DNA of 64,000 nucleotides from Candidatus Puniceispirillum sp. GTDB lineage: Bacteria; Pseudomonadota; Alphaproteobacteria; Puniceispirillales; Puniceispirillaceae. Position numbers and translations under genes: made by a program. The stretch spans positions 124,001 through 188,000 of the forward strand of contig JAOEUK010000003.1 in assembly GCA_028382965.1 (NCBI GenBank). Direction: 5' to 3'. Positions 47,491 to 55,717 of this stretch are shown here, piece after piece. The notes under the pieces were generated by a model. The model worked only from the letters and a program-made list of their open reading frames with translations. It ran no database searches and was not told where the DNA came from. The first letter of the stretch is position 1, and each line of letters opens with the position of its first letter.

Positions 47491-48474
47491 GTGATAGGGC
47501 AAAAGAGGATCGCCTTGATTGGATCTGGAGCAATAGCAGAGGCTCATAAGACTGCAATGGATACTGTAGGCTTGTCTGTGGTTCATTGCGCGTCAAGCCC
47601 AAGATCCAAAACTATTGGTCATTTTGCTGACCGAATGAGAATCCCAAATATTTGGGAGGACCCATTGAAGTTATTGCATGCCAGTGATCAATGGGACGGA
47701 GTTATTATCGCTTCCTCTATCAATTCAACCCAAAAACTGCTTGACATTGCTATTCTTCAAAACAAACCCATCTTAGTTGAAAAGCCTGTCGGCAATAGCT
47801 CTTTACAACTTTCCAAATACAAAATTTTTCCTCCACCTTCCGTAATGGTAGGTTTCAATCGGCGGCATTACAGTACGGTTCTAAAAGCAAAAGAATTTGT
47901 CAAAGATCAAAGCTCATGCATAAGAGCATCGATAAACTTACCTGAACAAGTGTTCTCTGATAATGAAGAGCCATACGCACCCGTTCTTTACAATTCCATT
48001 CACGGCTTGGACATTTTACGGTTTCTACTGGGCGATATTGAATTATTACATGTCGAGCAACATCCTGTTGACCCCCTTTTTGGCAGAGTTGCCATAGCCA
48101 AGAGTTCACAAGGCCACATTTGTTCGATAAATTTAAACTGGAATTCTCCAGCAAAATTTTCATTAACGCTGGAGTCAGCTGATAGTAGAATTTTACTAGA
48201 ACCGTTTGAAACATATCAGCATTACCATGGAATGACCATTTCTGAACCTACTAAAAGTTACCCAGTAAGAAAATATTCCCCAACCGAAATCCATGCGTTT
48301 AACGTCTTTGATAATCAAAAAAATGATATAAAGCCAGGTTTTTTGGGCCAAAGCCTAGAATACAAAAGACTTGTTGAAGGTTTCCAAACTCCTAGCATTT
48401 CAGCAAATTTAAAAGATGCTTACAACGCTTTAAATATGGCAGAAGAGCTGATAGAGGGGGGTACCGTCAAGTAA
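47491..48474 (+). CDS. Gfo/Idh/MocA-family oxidoreductase
   Basis: A 327-residue NAD(P)-binding sugar dehydrogenase. It has IALIGSGAIAEAHKTAM, PILVEKPVGNSS (Glu-Lys-Pro) and YNSIHGLDILRFLLGDIE with the usual His/Asp. The start is GTG at 47491. Its end overlaps the convergent second Gfo/Idh gene by 8 bases. The two share little sequence by eye, so they are probably not a recent duplication. Substrate unknown. Confidence 0.82.
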   Translation: MIGQKRIALIGSGAIAEAHKTAMDTVGLSVVHCASSPRSKTIGHFADRMRIPNIWEDPLKLLHASDQWDGVIIASSINSTQKLLDIAILQNKPILVEKPVGNSSLQLSKYKIFPPPSVMVGFNRRHYSTVLKAKEFVKDQSSCIRASINLPEQVFSDNEEPYAPVLYNSIHGLDILRFLLGDIELLHVEQHPVDPLFGRVAIAKSSQGHICSINLNWNSPAKFSLTLESADSRILLEPFETYQHYHGMTISEPTKSYPVRKYSPTEIHAFNVFDNQKNDIKPGFLGQSLEYKRLVEGFQTPSISANLKDAYNALNMAEELIEGGTVK

Positions 48475-49432
48475 TCGGCAAAACCTTTTTACTATTGCGA
48501 CCTGAAGACCTCGCCCAGTGAGATTCCAACTCCTTTAATAGTGGAGCAAAGCATTTGGCCGCAGTGTGGATATCTGTAAGTTGCGTCCCTTCACCGCCCA
48601 TTAATTTGTCGAATAATACACCTGTAATTAAACTCTGGGGTGTAAAACCTTTATTATCCGAAAATTTTCCTTGAAATGACTGCCAACCTAGCGCTTCGTT
48701 TATAGTGAAACCTTCTTGGCTTTTGATAAAGGTGCCTGCGATCTGAGCCAATTTTACATTTTTTGCTGACAAAAGGCTTAATTTTGAGCCGCCTGAAAAG
48801 TTTACAATTAACTCACCTTCAATTTCTTTAAAGCCCTCGCGCTTTGAATTATGCCACTTTTTCTCAAGGCCTGAGGAGTCAAGATTTATTGGAAATTCCC
48901 CTGTCCAATAATTAATCAAGTCTACAAAATGCGAGCTGTTACATGCAATGCCCAAGTCTGAAGAGCAAACATTGACATTCACAGGCTCATAAGAAAAATA
49001 TTTAGTTTTTATATCTTGATGCCATTCGATTTCTCTTCGGGCATAGTTTACATAAGCACCTTCATTTGGAGCAGCATCAATCACCATCTCAAGTTGCTTT
49101 GAAGATTGAACCAAAGGCTTCTCTATTAGCCAAAATCGCGAATTAATATTTTTAAACAAACCAAGGAGAGTCTCACTTCTTTGTGTTGCTGTAGTGGACA
49201 CAATCACCAAATCAAAAAATGTTTTTTGTTCAACATGGGTTACGCTATCATAAAAATTTATAACCTTATCAGTTGCACTAAGATCGTTAGAATCAATAAA
49301 GCGTCTACATTTCAAAAGCGACAAGTTAAACGTGTCAACAATATGAATTTCAATAGCAAAATCAGAATAATATAAACCCTGAATATGCCGGCACCCCAGA
49401 TTACCACTTCCAATAATAAGAACTTTTTTCAT
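48467..49432 (-). CDS. Gfo/Idh-like oxidoreductase
   Basis: A 321-residue protein with a Rossmann start (KKVLIIGSGNLGCRHIQGL) and FWLIEKPLVQSS (Glu-Lys-Pro), then CNSSHFVDLINYWTGE. It is a divergent Gfo/Idh/MocA member. It converges on and overlaps the preceding plus-strand oxidoreductase, and its own promoter must lie before 49432, opposite the plus-strand SDR-like gene. Confidence 0.75.
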   Translation of the reverse strand: MKKVLIIGSGNLGCRHIQGLYYSDFAIEIHIVDTFNLSLLKCRRFIDSNDLSATDKVINFYDSVTHVEQKTFFDLVIVSTTATQRSETLLGLFKNINSRFWLIEKPLVQSSKQLEMVIDAAPNEGAYVNYARREIEWHQDIKTKYFSYEPVNVNVCSSDLGIACNSSHFVDLINYWTGEFPINLDSSGLEKKWHNSKREGFKEIEGELIVNFSGGSKLSLLSAKNVKLAQIAGTFIKSQEGFTINEALGWQSFQGKFSDNKGFTPQSLITGVLFDKLMGGEGTQLTDIHTAAKCFAPLLKELESHWARSSGRNSKKVLPIT

Positions 49433-49605
49433 TTAAACTTTACTTTACCAAGTGGCAAGATATCACGCATACTCTTTAAAATATTTCTTGTTGTAGCTAC
49501 TGTATGTTTTTGTCCATTAAACTCTTGGCAAGACAACGGCGTTTAAAAAAGGTCACCTTGCTAAAGTTGAAAAAACCTCATTTGATCCAAAAAGCCGGAG
49601 AACCC

Positions 49606-50286
49606 ATGTCTAAAATATTAATTGTTATTGGTGGCAATTCAACTTTATCACAAGCCTTGTTAGAAAACACAGAAACACGACAAATGTATTATCAATACAT
49701 TTTGTTTTCCACTCAACCGCTAAGAAAAAATAGAAAATTTATTTTAGCTACGGACTTAGTGCAACTCTATAACGGAACCCAAGATTTAATAACAAAAATC
49801 AAAATCATTCTCACAAATAACCATGAAGCAAAAGCAACTATAGTTTTTGCTGCCACTCCGTCTGATAAAAATTTGTATTCCAGTTCAAAAATAATGAAAA
49901 ATGCAATTGAATCTGTAATTTCTCAAACCCTAATGAAGTCTGAAGAACATGTGAAGTATTATATAATAGGGTCTTCCCTTGCAGTGGTCCCAATGTTAAA
50001 CAATAGTCATTACAAACGGATAAAACGATTGGAACTTGACCTTTTCTCCCTGCAAAGTGCTACTAATCACTCAACTAAATATGTTATGGTACCACCTATA
50101 AAACCTGCATTAGGCATGCTAGCAAACCTGTTTTCGACTTCGCTTGATGAGATGGCTGTACAACTTAATCAATCCTTTGCTCAAAACGGCTCAGACCAAA
50201 AATATCTTATAATTGGAAATAAATTTACTAAATTTGTAACGCACATTTTTCTCTTTCACTACCTATTAACTAGGGGAAAAACTTGA
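49606..50286 (+). CDS. SDR-like Rossmann protein of unknown function
   Basis: A 226-residue protein that starts SKILIVIGGNSTLSQALLENTE, like an SDR nucleotide site, and continues ATIVFAATPSDKN, YYIIGSSLAVVPMLNNSHYKRIK, where a Tyr-x-x-x-Lys-like pattern is possible. It is too divergent to name. The ATG at 49606 has GGAG five bases upstream; an earlier ATG at 49504 would add a basic segment and has no such site. It overlaps the radical SAM gene by 4 bases. Confidence 0.6.
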   Translation: MSKILIVIGGNSTLSQALLENTETRQMYYQYILFSTQPLRKNRKFILATDLVQLYNGTQDLITKIKIILTNNHEAKATIVFAATPSDKNLYSSSKIMKNAIESVISQTLMKSEEHVKYYIIGSSLAVVPMLNNSHYKRIKRLELDLFSLQSATNHSTKYVMVPPIKPALGMLANLFSTSLDEMAVQLNQSFAQNGSDQKYLIIGNKFTKFVTHIFLFHYLLTRGKT

Positions 50287-51608
50287 ATTATCTTTTTCTA
50301 GATGTTTATAAAGAAGCTCATTACCGTATTTCAAAGGATACTGCTGGTGGGTATGGCACGTCAAATGATCTTGGCGATGGTATATTCGGTTCAGTAGCGT
50401 CAAGAGTTATTAAAAAATCAATATTTTGGCCAAACCTATCTTTTGCCCAACTTTTGCAGCAGCTTGTCAGTCAAGGACATCATTGTAGATATAAAAGGGT
50501 TGGTGAAAACTGTGACATTCCTATACTTGATGGCATTGATGCAATCCTTATTTGTAGTTCTATCGTTTGTTTTGAGACTGAAATCAAATGGCTAAATGCA
50601 ATCAGCTCCTTCTTCTTAAAACCAATAATAATGTGCGGCACTTTCATTAGTAAAACGCCTTTAACATTGCCAGATAATTGTATAATTTTGAGTGGAAATT
50701 ATGAGCTTATAGATCTCAAAATCTTCCAAGACCCATCGTTAATCTTTGGTTTAAAGGATAATGAATTAGTTTTTGGAAAAGATACGGATGCGGCTAATCA
50801 ATTGGTAACTATTAGGTGGGGGGAAAATGGTCTTCCTATCCCAAAAAACGCTCTTATTAGCGGCCAAAAGGCATTTTTACCTGTAATTTTTAATAGGGGA
50901 TGCCCATATTCATGCTCGGAGTATTGCACTTACCCTACTACTCAAGGCCGTAAAGTATTTTCACCGTCCATTGATAATACCATTAAAAATTTAAAAGAAC
51001 TGGCAAGTTTGTACCCTGGTGCACATGTCGTCTTCCGTGACCCTGTATTTTCAATTGACATAAAACAGGCCAAAGATCTTTTGGGTGAGATTGTAAATTC
51101 GGATCTTGACCTCGAATTCAGCGCAGAGCTACACCTAAGAAATCTTGATGAAGAATTTATTAAACTCGCATCAAAGGCTAAGTTCACTACGCTAAAGTTT
51201 GGAATTGAGTCGGCGTTTGAGCATATCAGGAAATCAGTTAAAAGAATATCTGTTGATAATGACGAACAATTTCACAAAATATCCTTATTAAAGCGAAATA
51301 ATATAAAATCAGTTGGTATGTTTATATTGGCACAGCCCAGTGACACTTACGAAACATGTATAGGAACTATAGAATACTCCAAAGCCTTGAGCTTAAACAT
51401 CGCACAATACTCTGTTTTTACGCCATACCCCGGAACAGCAACTTATAAATTCATGGAATCAGAGATTACAGCAAAACAGTTTGAAAATTTTAACCAATAT
51501 CAACTTGTTTATCAGCACAAAACTCTCTCTCAAAAACAAGTCCGTCAATTGTTGGAAAAAGCCTACATGTCATTTGCGCTATCTCGGGCTGCAAAATTTT
51601 GGACTTAA
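50283..51608 (+). CDS. Radical SAM protein with CX3CX3C motif
   Basis: A 441-residue radical SAM enzyme, probably of the B12-binding-domain/Elp3-like group: the N-terminal 170 residues look like a cobalamin-binding-type Rossmann domain, then VIFNRGCPYSCSEYC, FRDPVFSIDI, FSAELHLRN and KFGIESAFEHI. The cluster cysteines are Cys207, Cys211 and Cys215, one residue wider than the usual CX3CX2C. The start is TTG at 50283 behind AGGGG. The reaction is unknown; relatives in glycan loci often lack a defined role. Confidence 0.78.
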   Translation: MNYLFLDVYKEAHYRISKDTAGGYGTSNDLGDGIFGSVASRVIKKSIFWPNLSFAQLLQQLVSQGHHCRYKRVGENCDIPILDGIDAILICSSIVCFETEIKWLNAISSFFLKPIIMCGTFISKTPLTLPDNCIILSGNYELIDLKIFQDPSLIFGLKDNELVFGKDTDAANQLVTIRWGENGLPIPKNALISGQKAFLPVIFNRGCPYSCSEYCTYPTTQGRKVFSPSIDNTIKNLKELASLYPGAHVVFRDPVFSIDIKQAKDLLGEIVNSDLDLEFSAELHLRNLDEEFIKLASKAKFTTLKFGIESAFEHIRKSVKRISVDNDEQFHKISLLKRNNIKSVGMFILAQPSDTYETCIGTIEYSKALSLNIAQYSVFTPYPGTATYKFMESEITAKQFENFNQYQLVYQHKTLSQKQVRQLLEKAYMSFALSRAAKFWT

Positions 51609-51973
51609 TTAAAACGTTTTTTAGATACAGTTTAGTTGGTTCAGTCGGCGTCATTATTCACGTGTCTATAATTGGAGCGTTCACAAGCTTCTTGAACATG
51701 CCGACAGTCGGCTATGTGGTAGGTTTTATTATAAGCAATCAATGGTCATACTATTTTAATAGTGGATTTACCTTTTCTTCAAACAGAAGTACTCAAAGAT
51801 TTTTAAGATACTGGGTTGTTGTCGCGTTCTCATTGCTTATATCCACTATTTTGTTCAAGATTTTGTATTTTCAGCTATCAATTTATGCGCTTTTAGTTTG
51901 TCTACCCTTAGGAATATTTTCTCAGTTTTTTGGACATCATTTTTTCACTTACAGAACCAAAATAAAATCCTAA
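51599..51973 (+). CDS. GtrA-family membrane protein
   Basis: A 124-residue protein with four predicted helices. FRYSLVGSVGVIIHVSIIGAF and VVGFIISNQWSYYFNSGFTFS are characteristic of GtrA, proposed to flip undecaprenyl-phosphate-linked sugars. The start is TTG at 51599, inside the end of the radical SAM gene (10-base overlap). The GtrB-like GT2 that would be its partner lies far away at 17143. Confidence 0.82.
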   Translation: MDLIKTFFRYSLVGSVGVIIHVSIIGAFTSFLNMPTVGYVVGFIISNQWSYYFNSGFTFSSNRSTQRFLRYWVVVAFSLLISTILFKILYFQLSIYALLVCLPLGIFSQFFGHHFFTYRTKIKS

Positions 51974-52033
51974 AAGTTCCTGTGCATGTTGCAAACGATT
52001 TTATCTGGTCACTGCCCTCAGCATCATAATTAA

Positions 52034-52630
52034 CGATACAAAACTAAGGTAGCCACTCACGAGTGGGAGCTGATGCGGTCTTCCAACCCAGTCAACTTCA
52101 TAAAGATGCCTCCAACCTCAAAGCCAAGGGAACGAAGGTTGAATAAAGGCGAGTATGGGCGTCTGGAGCAAGCGTCCCAGCTAACTCTCAATCCTCACAT
52201 ATGGTCCATCGTTGTCTTTGCTATTGAAACAAGGATGAGGTGCAGTGAAATCCTTGGTCTGACTTGGGATAACACAAGCCTAGAGCGACAGATTGTTTAT
52301 CTACCATTAACCAAGAATGGAACCAGCAGAGAAGTTCCTCTATCAAAGAAGGCAGTCCAAGTCTTGAGCAACCAGAGGTCACGACAGGACACCCCTATTC
52401 CATTCCCTGTTAATGCTAACGCCTTCAGGTTAGCTTGGGAGCGTTTGAGGAAACGTGCTGACTTGTGTGACCTTCGGTTCCACGACCTTCGTCATGAAGC
52501 CATCAGAAGATTCTTTGAAATGGTGTTAAGTGTTCCTGAGGTGGTAGTGATATCAGGTCATAAGGACGCCAGGATGCTCTTTAGATAAACTCATCTAAGA
52601 GCCAAAAACATTATCGTTAAACTTGGTTAA
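52034..52630 (+). pseudogene. Tyrosine recombinase (integrase) remnant
   Basis: The C-terminal catalytic part of a phage-type integrase. RERRLNKGEYGRL, the first catalytic Arg region ETRMRCSEILGL, a Lys in LTKNG, HDLRHEAI and ISGHKD are present. The frame then reads MLFR-stop-THLRAKNIIVKLG; the stop (TAA, 52586-52588) falls at the catalytic Tyr of the MLxRYTHLRA motif. The N-terminal arm- and core-binding domains are missing before an in-frame TAA at 52031. The enzyme is therefore dead twice over. It marks an old integration at the right edge of the glycan locus. Confidence 0.9.
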
Positions 52631-52747
52631 AAAGACTTATGGCACGACACTTGCCTATATGAAAGGGAAGAACCTAAATGCCAAATAAGTGACGCTTTAG
52701 TAGAGGTGTCCCTCCCTTAAGACTTGCCCTTGCTGGTTTATACTGGT

Positions 52748-52800
52748 GGGGGTATTTCTTTGGTAAAATTGGTTCCATACTCCAACAAACTAATACCCCC
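52748..52800. repeat. Inverted repeat, 9-bp arms
   Basis: GGGGGTATT (52748-52756) and AATACCCCC (52792-52800) are perfect complements separated by 35 bases. The DNA between shows no gene. It could form a weak cruciform or be a recombinase-type site near the integrase remnant. The rest of 52631-52891 holds no ORF that I trust. Confidence 0.45.
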
Positions 52801-52808
52801 TTACCCAT

Positions 52809-52840
52809 CGTAATCTCACGACTTCAAAAAAGGGACTAAA
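52809..52840 (+). repeat. Degenerate direct repeat, copy 1
   Basis: Begins TAATCTCACGACTTCAAAAA and continues GGGACTAAAGG. A closely similar stretch lies at 55575, and a weaker one at 56411. The copies bracket the LysR-DoxX-hydroquinone reductase block. They may be attachment-site-like remnants linked to the dead integrase (inference). Confidence 0.5.
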
Positions 52841-52891
52841 GGGTCGGGTTGTTGTTGTTGTTCTCTGTTTGGTTTGAAAAACTAAGATAAC

Positions 52892-53779
52892 CTAGTTCAA
52901 ACGGTCATAGAGCAAATCAATAAATTTCCTGACTTTTAGCGGCAAAAACCTTTTGTCGGGGTAAATTGCGTAAATAGCTCGTTCTGGCAAACACTCAATT
53001 TTACAAAGTAATCGGATTAACGCCCCACTTTCTATATGATTTTCCACTGCGAAAGCTGGAAGTCTTGCAAAACCAATGCCTTTTAATGTGCTCTCGACCA
53101 ACATTGCTAGGCTGTTCGTATAAATAGCGGGCGCAAGGCTGACTGAACCCTCTCGTCCACTATTTCCTTTATAGTTCAGAGTATTTCCAAGTGGACTGTT
53201 GGTGTATTGAACGAACGGCAGCTTTCGTAGGTCATCGGGACTTGATGGATTACCGTATTGGTTTATAAAATCTTTGCTTGCACATATGTGGGACGGAAAA
53301 TCACAGAGCCGCTTCGCAACAAGGCCAGAGTCTTCGAGAACACCAATGCGAATGACAAGATCATAACCCTCTTCGATTAAGTGCACTCGTTTATCGTCAA
53401 ACTCGATATCAAGAATGACATCTGGATAAAGACGCGCGTAATCAGCAATTGGAGAAACAAGAAACCGTTCTCCAAAAGCCATTGGAGCGTTGATCTTCAA
53501 TTTTCCTGACGGTTTCTCTTTTCCCTTCCCTAATTGTTCCAAACAACTTGAAACCTCGCCCTCGCTTCGGTTGAGAGCGTCAACCAAATCCCTCCCAGCC
53601 TCTGTTACGGCAACAGAGCGAGTGGTTCGATGGAGTAGCAGCAAACCCAAACGCTGCTCTAAAGACTTTACCTGCCTACTCACAGCTGCACTTGAAACAT
53701 CGAGCGCAGCTGCTGCCTTGGTAAAACTCTGATGTTTTGCAACTTCACGAAACATTTCAAATCCATTGGAATAAATCAT
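52892..53779 (-). CDS. LysR-family transcriptional regulator (YhaJ-like)
   Basis: A 295-residue LysR regulator. The N-terminal winged helix FREVAKHQSFTKAAAALDVS, VSRQVKSLEQRLG and LLHRTTRSVAVTEAG is intact and the effector-binding domain is full length. It is divergent from a small Cys gene, doxX and a glutathionyl-hydroquinone reductase. In E. coli the LysR protein YhaJ sits beside yqjF/yqjG, so it likely controls this set in response to a quinone- or aromatic-type signal (inference). Confidence 0.9.
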   Translation of the reverse strand: MIYSNGFEMFREVAKHQSFTKAAAALDVSSAAVSRQVKSLEQRLGLLLLHRTTRSVAVTEAGRDLVDALNRSEGEVSSCLEQLGKGKEKPSGKLKINAPMAFGERFLVSPIADYARLYPDVILDIEFDDKRVHLIEEGYDLVIRIGVLEDSGLVAKRLCDFPSHICASKDFINQYGNPSSPDDLRKLPFVQYTNSPLGNTLNYKGNSGREGSVSLAPAIYTNSLAMLVESTLKGIGFARLPAFAVENHIESGALIRLLCKIECLPERAIYAIYPDKRFLPLKVRKFIDLLYDRLN

Positions 53780-53796
53780 AAATTAGTAACCTAGCG

Positions 53797-53826
53797 TTAA
53801 TAGTTTTATTACAATTCATCTATTAA
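53797..53826. promoter_or_regulatory. Candidate LysR operator
   Basis: TTAATAG and CTATTAA form a perfect 7-bp inverted repeat with a 16-base spacer, just upstream of the lysR start and in the divergent promoter region. LysR proteins bind such dyads near their own promoter. Assignment rests on symmetry and position only. Confidence 0.45.
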
Positions 53827-53897
53827 TACATTTTTGTAGATAGTTTATATAGAGTGCTATTGGAATTAGGCAAATCAGAAACAAAGGAATTAAAACA

Positions 53898-54026
53898 ATG
53901 AGTGAAGCACCTAAATGTGGATGTGGAAGGTCGCCAACAGGAAATTGCATTGGCTGGCACGCCCTTTCCGAAGAAAATTATCAAAAGAAAAAAGCTGAAT
54001 ATGAAGCAAAAAAAGCTAACAAGTAG
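53898..54026 (+). CDS. Small Cys-containing protein (42 residues)
   Basis: ATG at 53898 follows AAAGGA at a good distance. The product starts MSEAPKCGCGRSPTGNCIGW and has a Lys/Glu-rich helical tail. Three cysteines (CGC and a third at residue 17) with a nearby His could bind metal or iron-sulfur. It is the first gene of the plus-strand unit opposite lysR. I do not know its function; the compact Cys/His pattern and clean start argue that it is real. Confidence 0.75.
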   Translation: MSEAPKCGCGRSPTGNCIGWHALSEENYQKKKAEYEAKKANK

Positions 54027-54033
54027 TGTAACC

Positions 54034-54060
54034 CGGGCGGTAGAGATGTTCTACCGCTCG
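54034..54060 (+). terminator. Strong intercistronic hairpin
   Basis: An 11-bp stem with one G-U pair and a 5-base loop (arms CGGGCGGTAGA / TCTACCGCTCG) starts 7 bases after the small Cys gene. There is no U run behind it, so it is more likely an RNA-stability or attenuation structure than a full terminator; doxX starts 22 bases later. Confidence 0.6.
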
Positions 54061-54081
54061 TGACTCAAAATAGAGGTGCCC

Positions 54082-54492
54082 ATGATGATAAACATTGATC
54101 AATTTATTATAAATAACTCAAAGCTTATTGCTCCTGCCGGAAGACTTTTGATCGCATTCATGTTTTTCATGTCTGGATTAAACAAAATGAATAATTATAA
54201 CAACACCGCGGGGTGGATGGACGCTATGGGTGTTCCCGGTAATCTTCTACCTTTTGTCATTGCATTAGAAGTGCTTGGTGGCGCAGCGATAATGATTGGT
54301 TGGCAAACCCGAATTGTTGCCGTTCTTTTTGCTGGCTTTAGTGTCGTATCTGCAGCCATTTTTCATGCTGATTTCTCAGATCAAAATCAAATGATCCATT
54401 TCATGAAAAATATTTCAATTGCCGGAGGCTTCCTGTTTCTCATTGTCCATGGTGCTGGAAACTACTCTTTGGACAAACTTGGAAAAGCCTGA
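54082..54492 (+). CDS. DoxX-family membrane protein (YqjF-like)
   Basis: A 136-residue inner-membrane protein with four helices. RLLIAFMFFMSGLNKM and LPFVIALEVLGGAAIMIGW are DoxX hallmarks. The ATG at 54082 follows AGAGG by five bases and is preferred to a GTG two codons earlier. DoxX proteins are linked to quinone/thiosulfate redox chemistry; the following hydroquinone reductase gene makes a redox-detoxification role likely. Confidence 0.85.
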   Translation: MMINIDQFIINNSKLIAPAGRLLIAFMFFMSGLNKMNNYNNTAGWMDAMGVPGNLLPFVIALEVLGGAAIMIGWQTRIVAVLFAGFSVVSAAIFHADFSDQNQMIHFMKNISIAGGFLFLIVHGAGNYSLDKLGKA

Positions 54493-54540
54493 ACCAAACT
54501 CTTATTCTAATTCAATCAAAAACTGAGAAGGACGAACATC

Positions 54541-55521
54541 ATGGGACTACTTCGGGACGGTCGCTGGGTAGACCAGTGGTACAACACCAAAGAATCCGAG
54601 GGTCAGTTTGTTCGAACTTCCCCCCAATTTCGAAACTGGATTACATCTGATGGGTCAGCGGGGCCAAGCGGGGATGCGGGGTTTAAAGCTGAATCAAATC
54701 GCTATCACCTCTACGTTTCTTTGGCTTGTCCTTGGGCACACCGCACATTAATTTTTCGTGAGTTAAAGGGCCTTGAAAGAATGATTTCAGTCTCAGTTGT
54801 TCATTGGCACATGGCAGAAAGTGGTTGGACATTCAAAGCTGGCGAGGGAGTAGTGCAAGATACAATAAATGGTGCTGAAAACCTGCACCAAATTTACACA
54901 TCCGCTGACGCCAATTATTCCGGCAGGGTTACTGTTCCAGTTTTATGGGACCAGAAGACCAAAACCATTGTTTCAAATGAATCGTCCGAAATAATTCGGA
55001 TGTTCAACAGCGCATTTAACGAAATAGGTGCTCACCCCACTGACTATTACCCTGAGAATTTACGTGCTGAAATTGATAAATTGAACGCTGTAATTTATAG
55101 CGCGATTAATAATGGTGTTTATAAAGCTGGGTTTGCCACCACTCAAAAAGCCTACGAAGATGCCATTGATCCATTGTTTGAAACATTAGATTGGTTAGAC
55201 ACACACCTCTCAAAACGTCGGTATTTAACTGGAGATCAAATAACCGAGGCTGACTGGCGGCTGTTCACAACATTGGTTAGGTTCGACCCAGTTTACGTTG
55301 GTCACTTCAAATGCAACTTGCGGAGAATAGCTGACTATTCAAATTTAATTGGATATGTCCGTGACCTTTATCAGCAGCCGGGCATAAATGGCACTGTAAA
55401 CATGAAACATATAAAGCATCATTATTACGGAAGCCACGAAACAGTAAACCCAACAAGAATTGTACCTCTAGGACCAGCTATTGATTATTCTCTGTCACAC
55501 AACAGATTAGAAATCAGGTGA
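54541..55521 (+). CDS. yqjG: Glutathionyl-hydroquinone reductase (Xi-class GST)
   Basis: A 326-residue Xi-class glutathione transferase. It reduces glutathionyl-hydroquinones with glutathione. The catalytic cysteine is about residue 63 in SLACPWAHRTLIFRELKGLE; VPVLWDQKTKTIVSNESSEIIR is the glutathione-site segment, and LTGDQITEADWRLFTTLVRFD and HHYYGSHETVNPTRIVP complete the family signature. An AGAAGGA lies before the ATG. It follows doxX by 48 bases. Confidence 0.93.
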   Translation: MGLLRDGRWVDQWYNTKESEGQFVRTSPQFRNWITSDGSAGPSGDAGFKAESNRYHLYVSLACPWAHRTLIFRELKGLERMISVSVVHWHMAESGWTFKAGEGVVQDTINGAENLHQIYTSADANYSGRVTVPVLWDQKTKTIVSNESSEIIRMFNSAFNEIGAHPTDYYPENLRAEIDKLNAVIYSAINNGVYKAGFATTQKAYEDAIDPLFETLDWLDTHLSKRRYLTGDQITEADWRLFTTLVRFDPVYVGHFKCNLRRIADYSNLIGYVRDLYQQPGINGTVNMKHIKHHYYGSHETVNPTRIVPLGPAIDYSLSHNRLEIR

Positions 55522-55574
55522 TTTATGACCGAATAGAAATCCTACTTAAGAAATCAGAGACTCAGCACTCATCA

Positions 55575-55607
55575 TAATCTCACAATTTCAAAAAAGGGGC
55601 TAGAGGA
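55575..55607 (+). repeat. Degenerate direct repeat, copy 2
   Basis: Reads TAATCTCACAATTTCAAAAA followed by GGGGCTAGAGG, differing from copy 1 at only a few bases over about 31. It lies after the hydroquinone reductase stop. A third, weaker copy (AACTTCAAAAAAGC, CTAATGG) starts near 56414. Confidence 0.5.
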
Positions 55608-55665
55608 TGGGGCTTTGTTATTGGATTGAGCTATTAAAAAACCGATTGCGCAAATTGTGTGTAAC

Positions 55666-55709
55666 TGCGGACAAAAGGCAACTGGTGCGTTGTTGTCCGC
55701 ATATTTTTA
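55666..55709 (+). terminator. Rho-independent terminator
   Basis: TGCGGACAA and TTGTCCGCA form a 9-bp stem, extended inside by CAAC/GTTG across a small bulge, and are followed on the plus strand by TATTTTTA. It ends the yqjG transcript about 145 bases after its stop and just before the convergent outer-membrane gene. Confidence 0.75.
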
Positions 55710-55717
55710 CACTGTTG

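Noticed and set aside
52850-52861. Short GTT triplet repeat (four copies)
   Set aside because: Too short and not in a gene; no sign of a microsatellite function.
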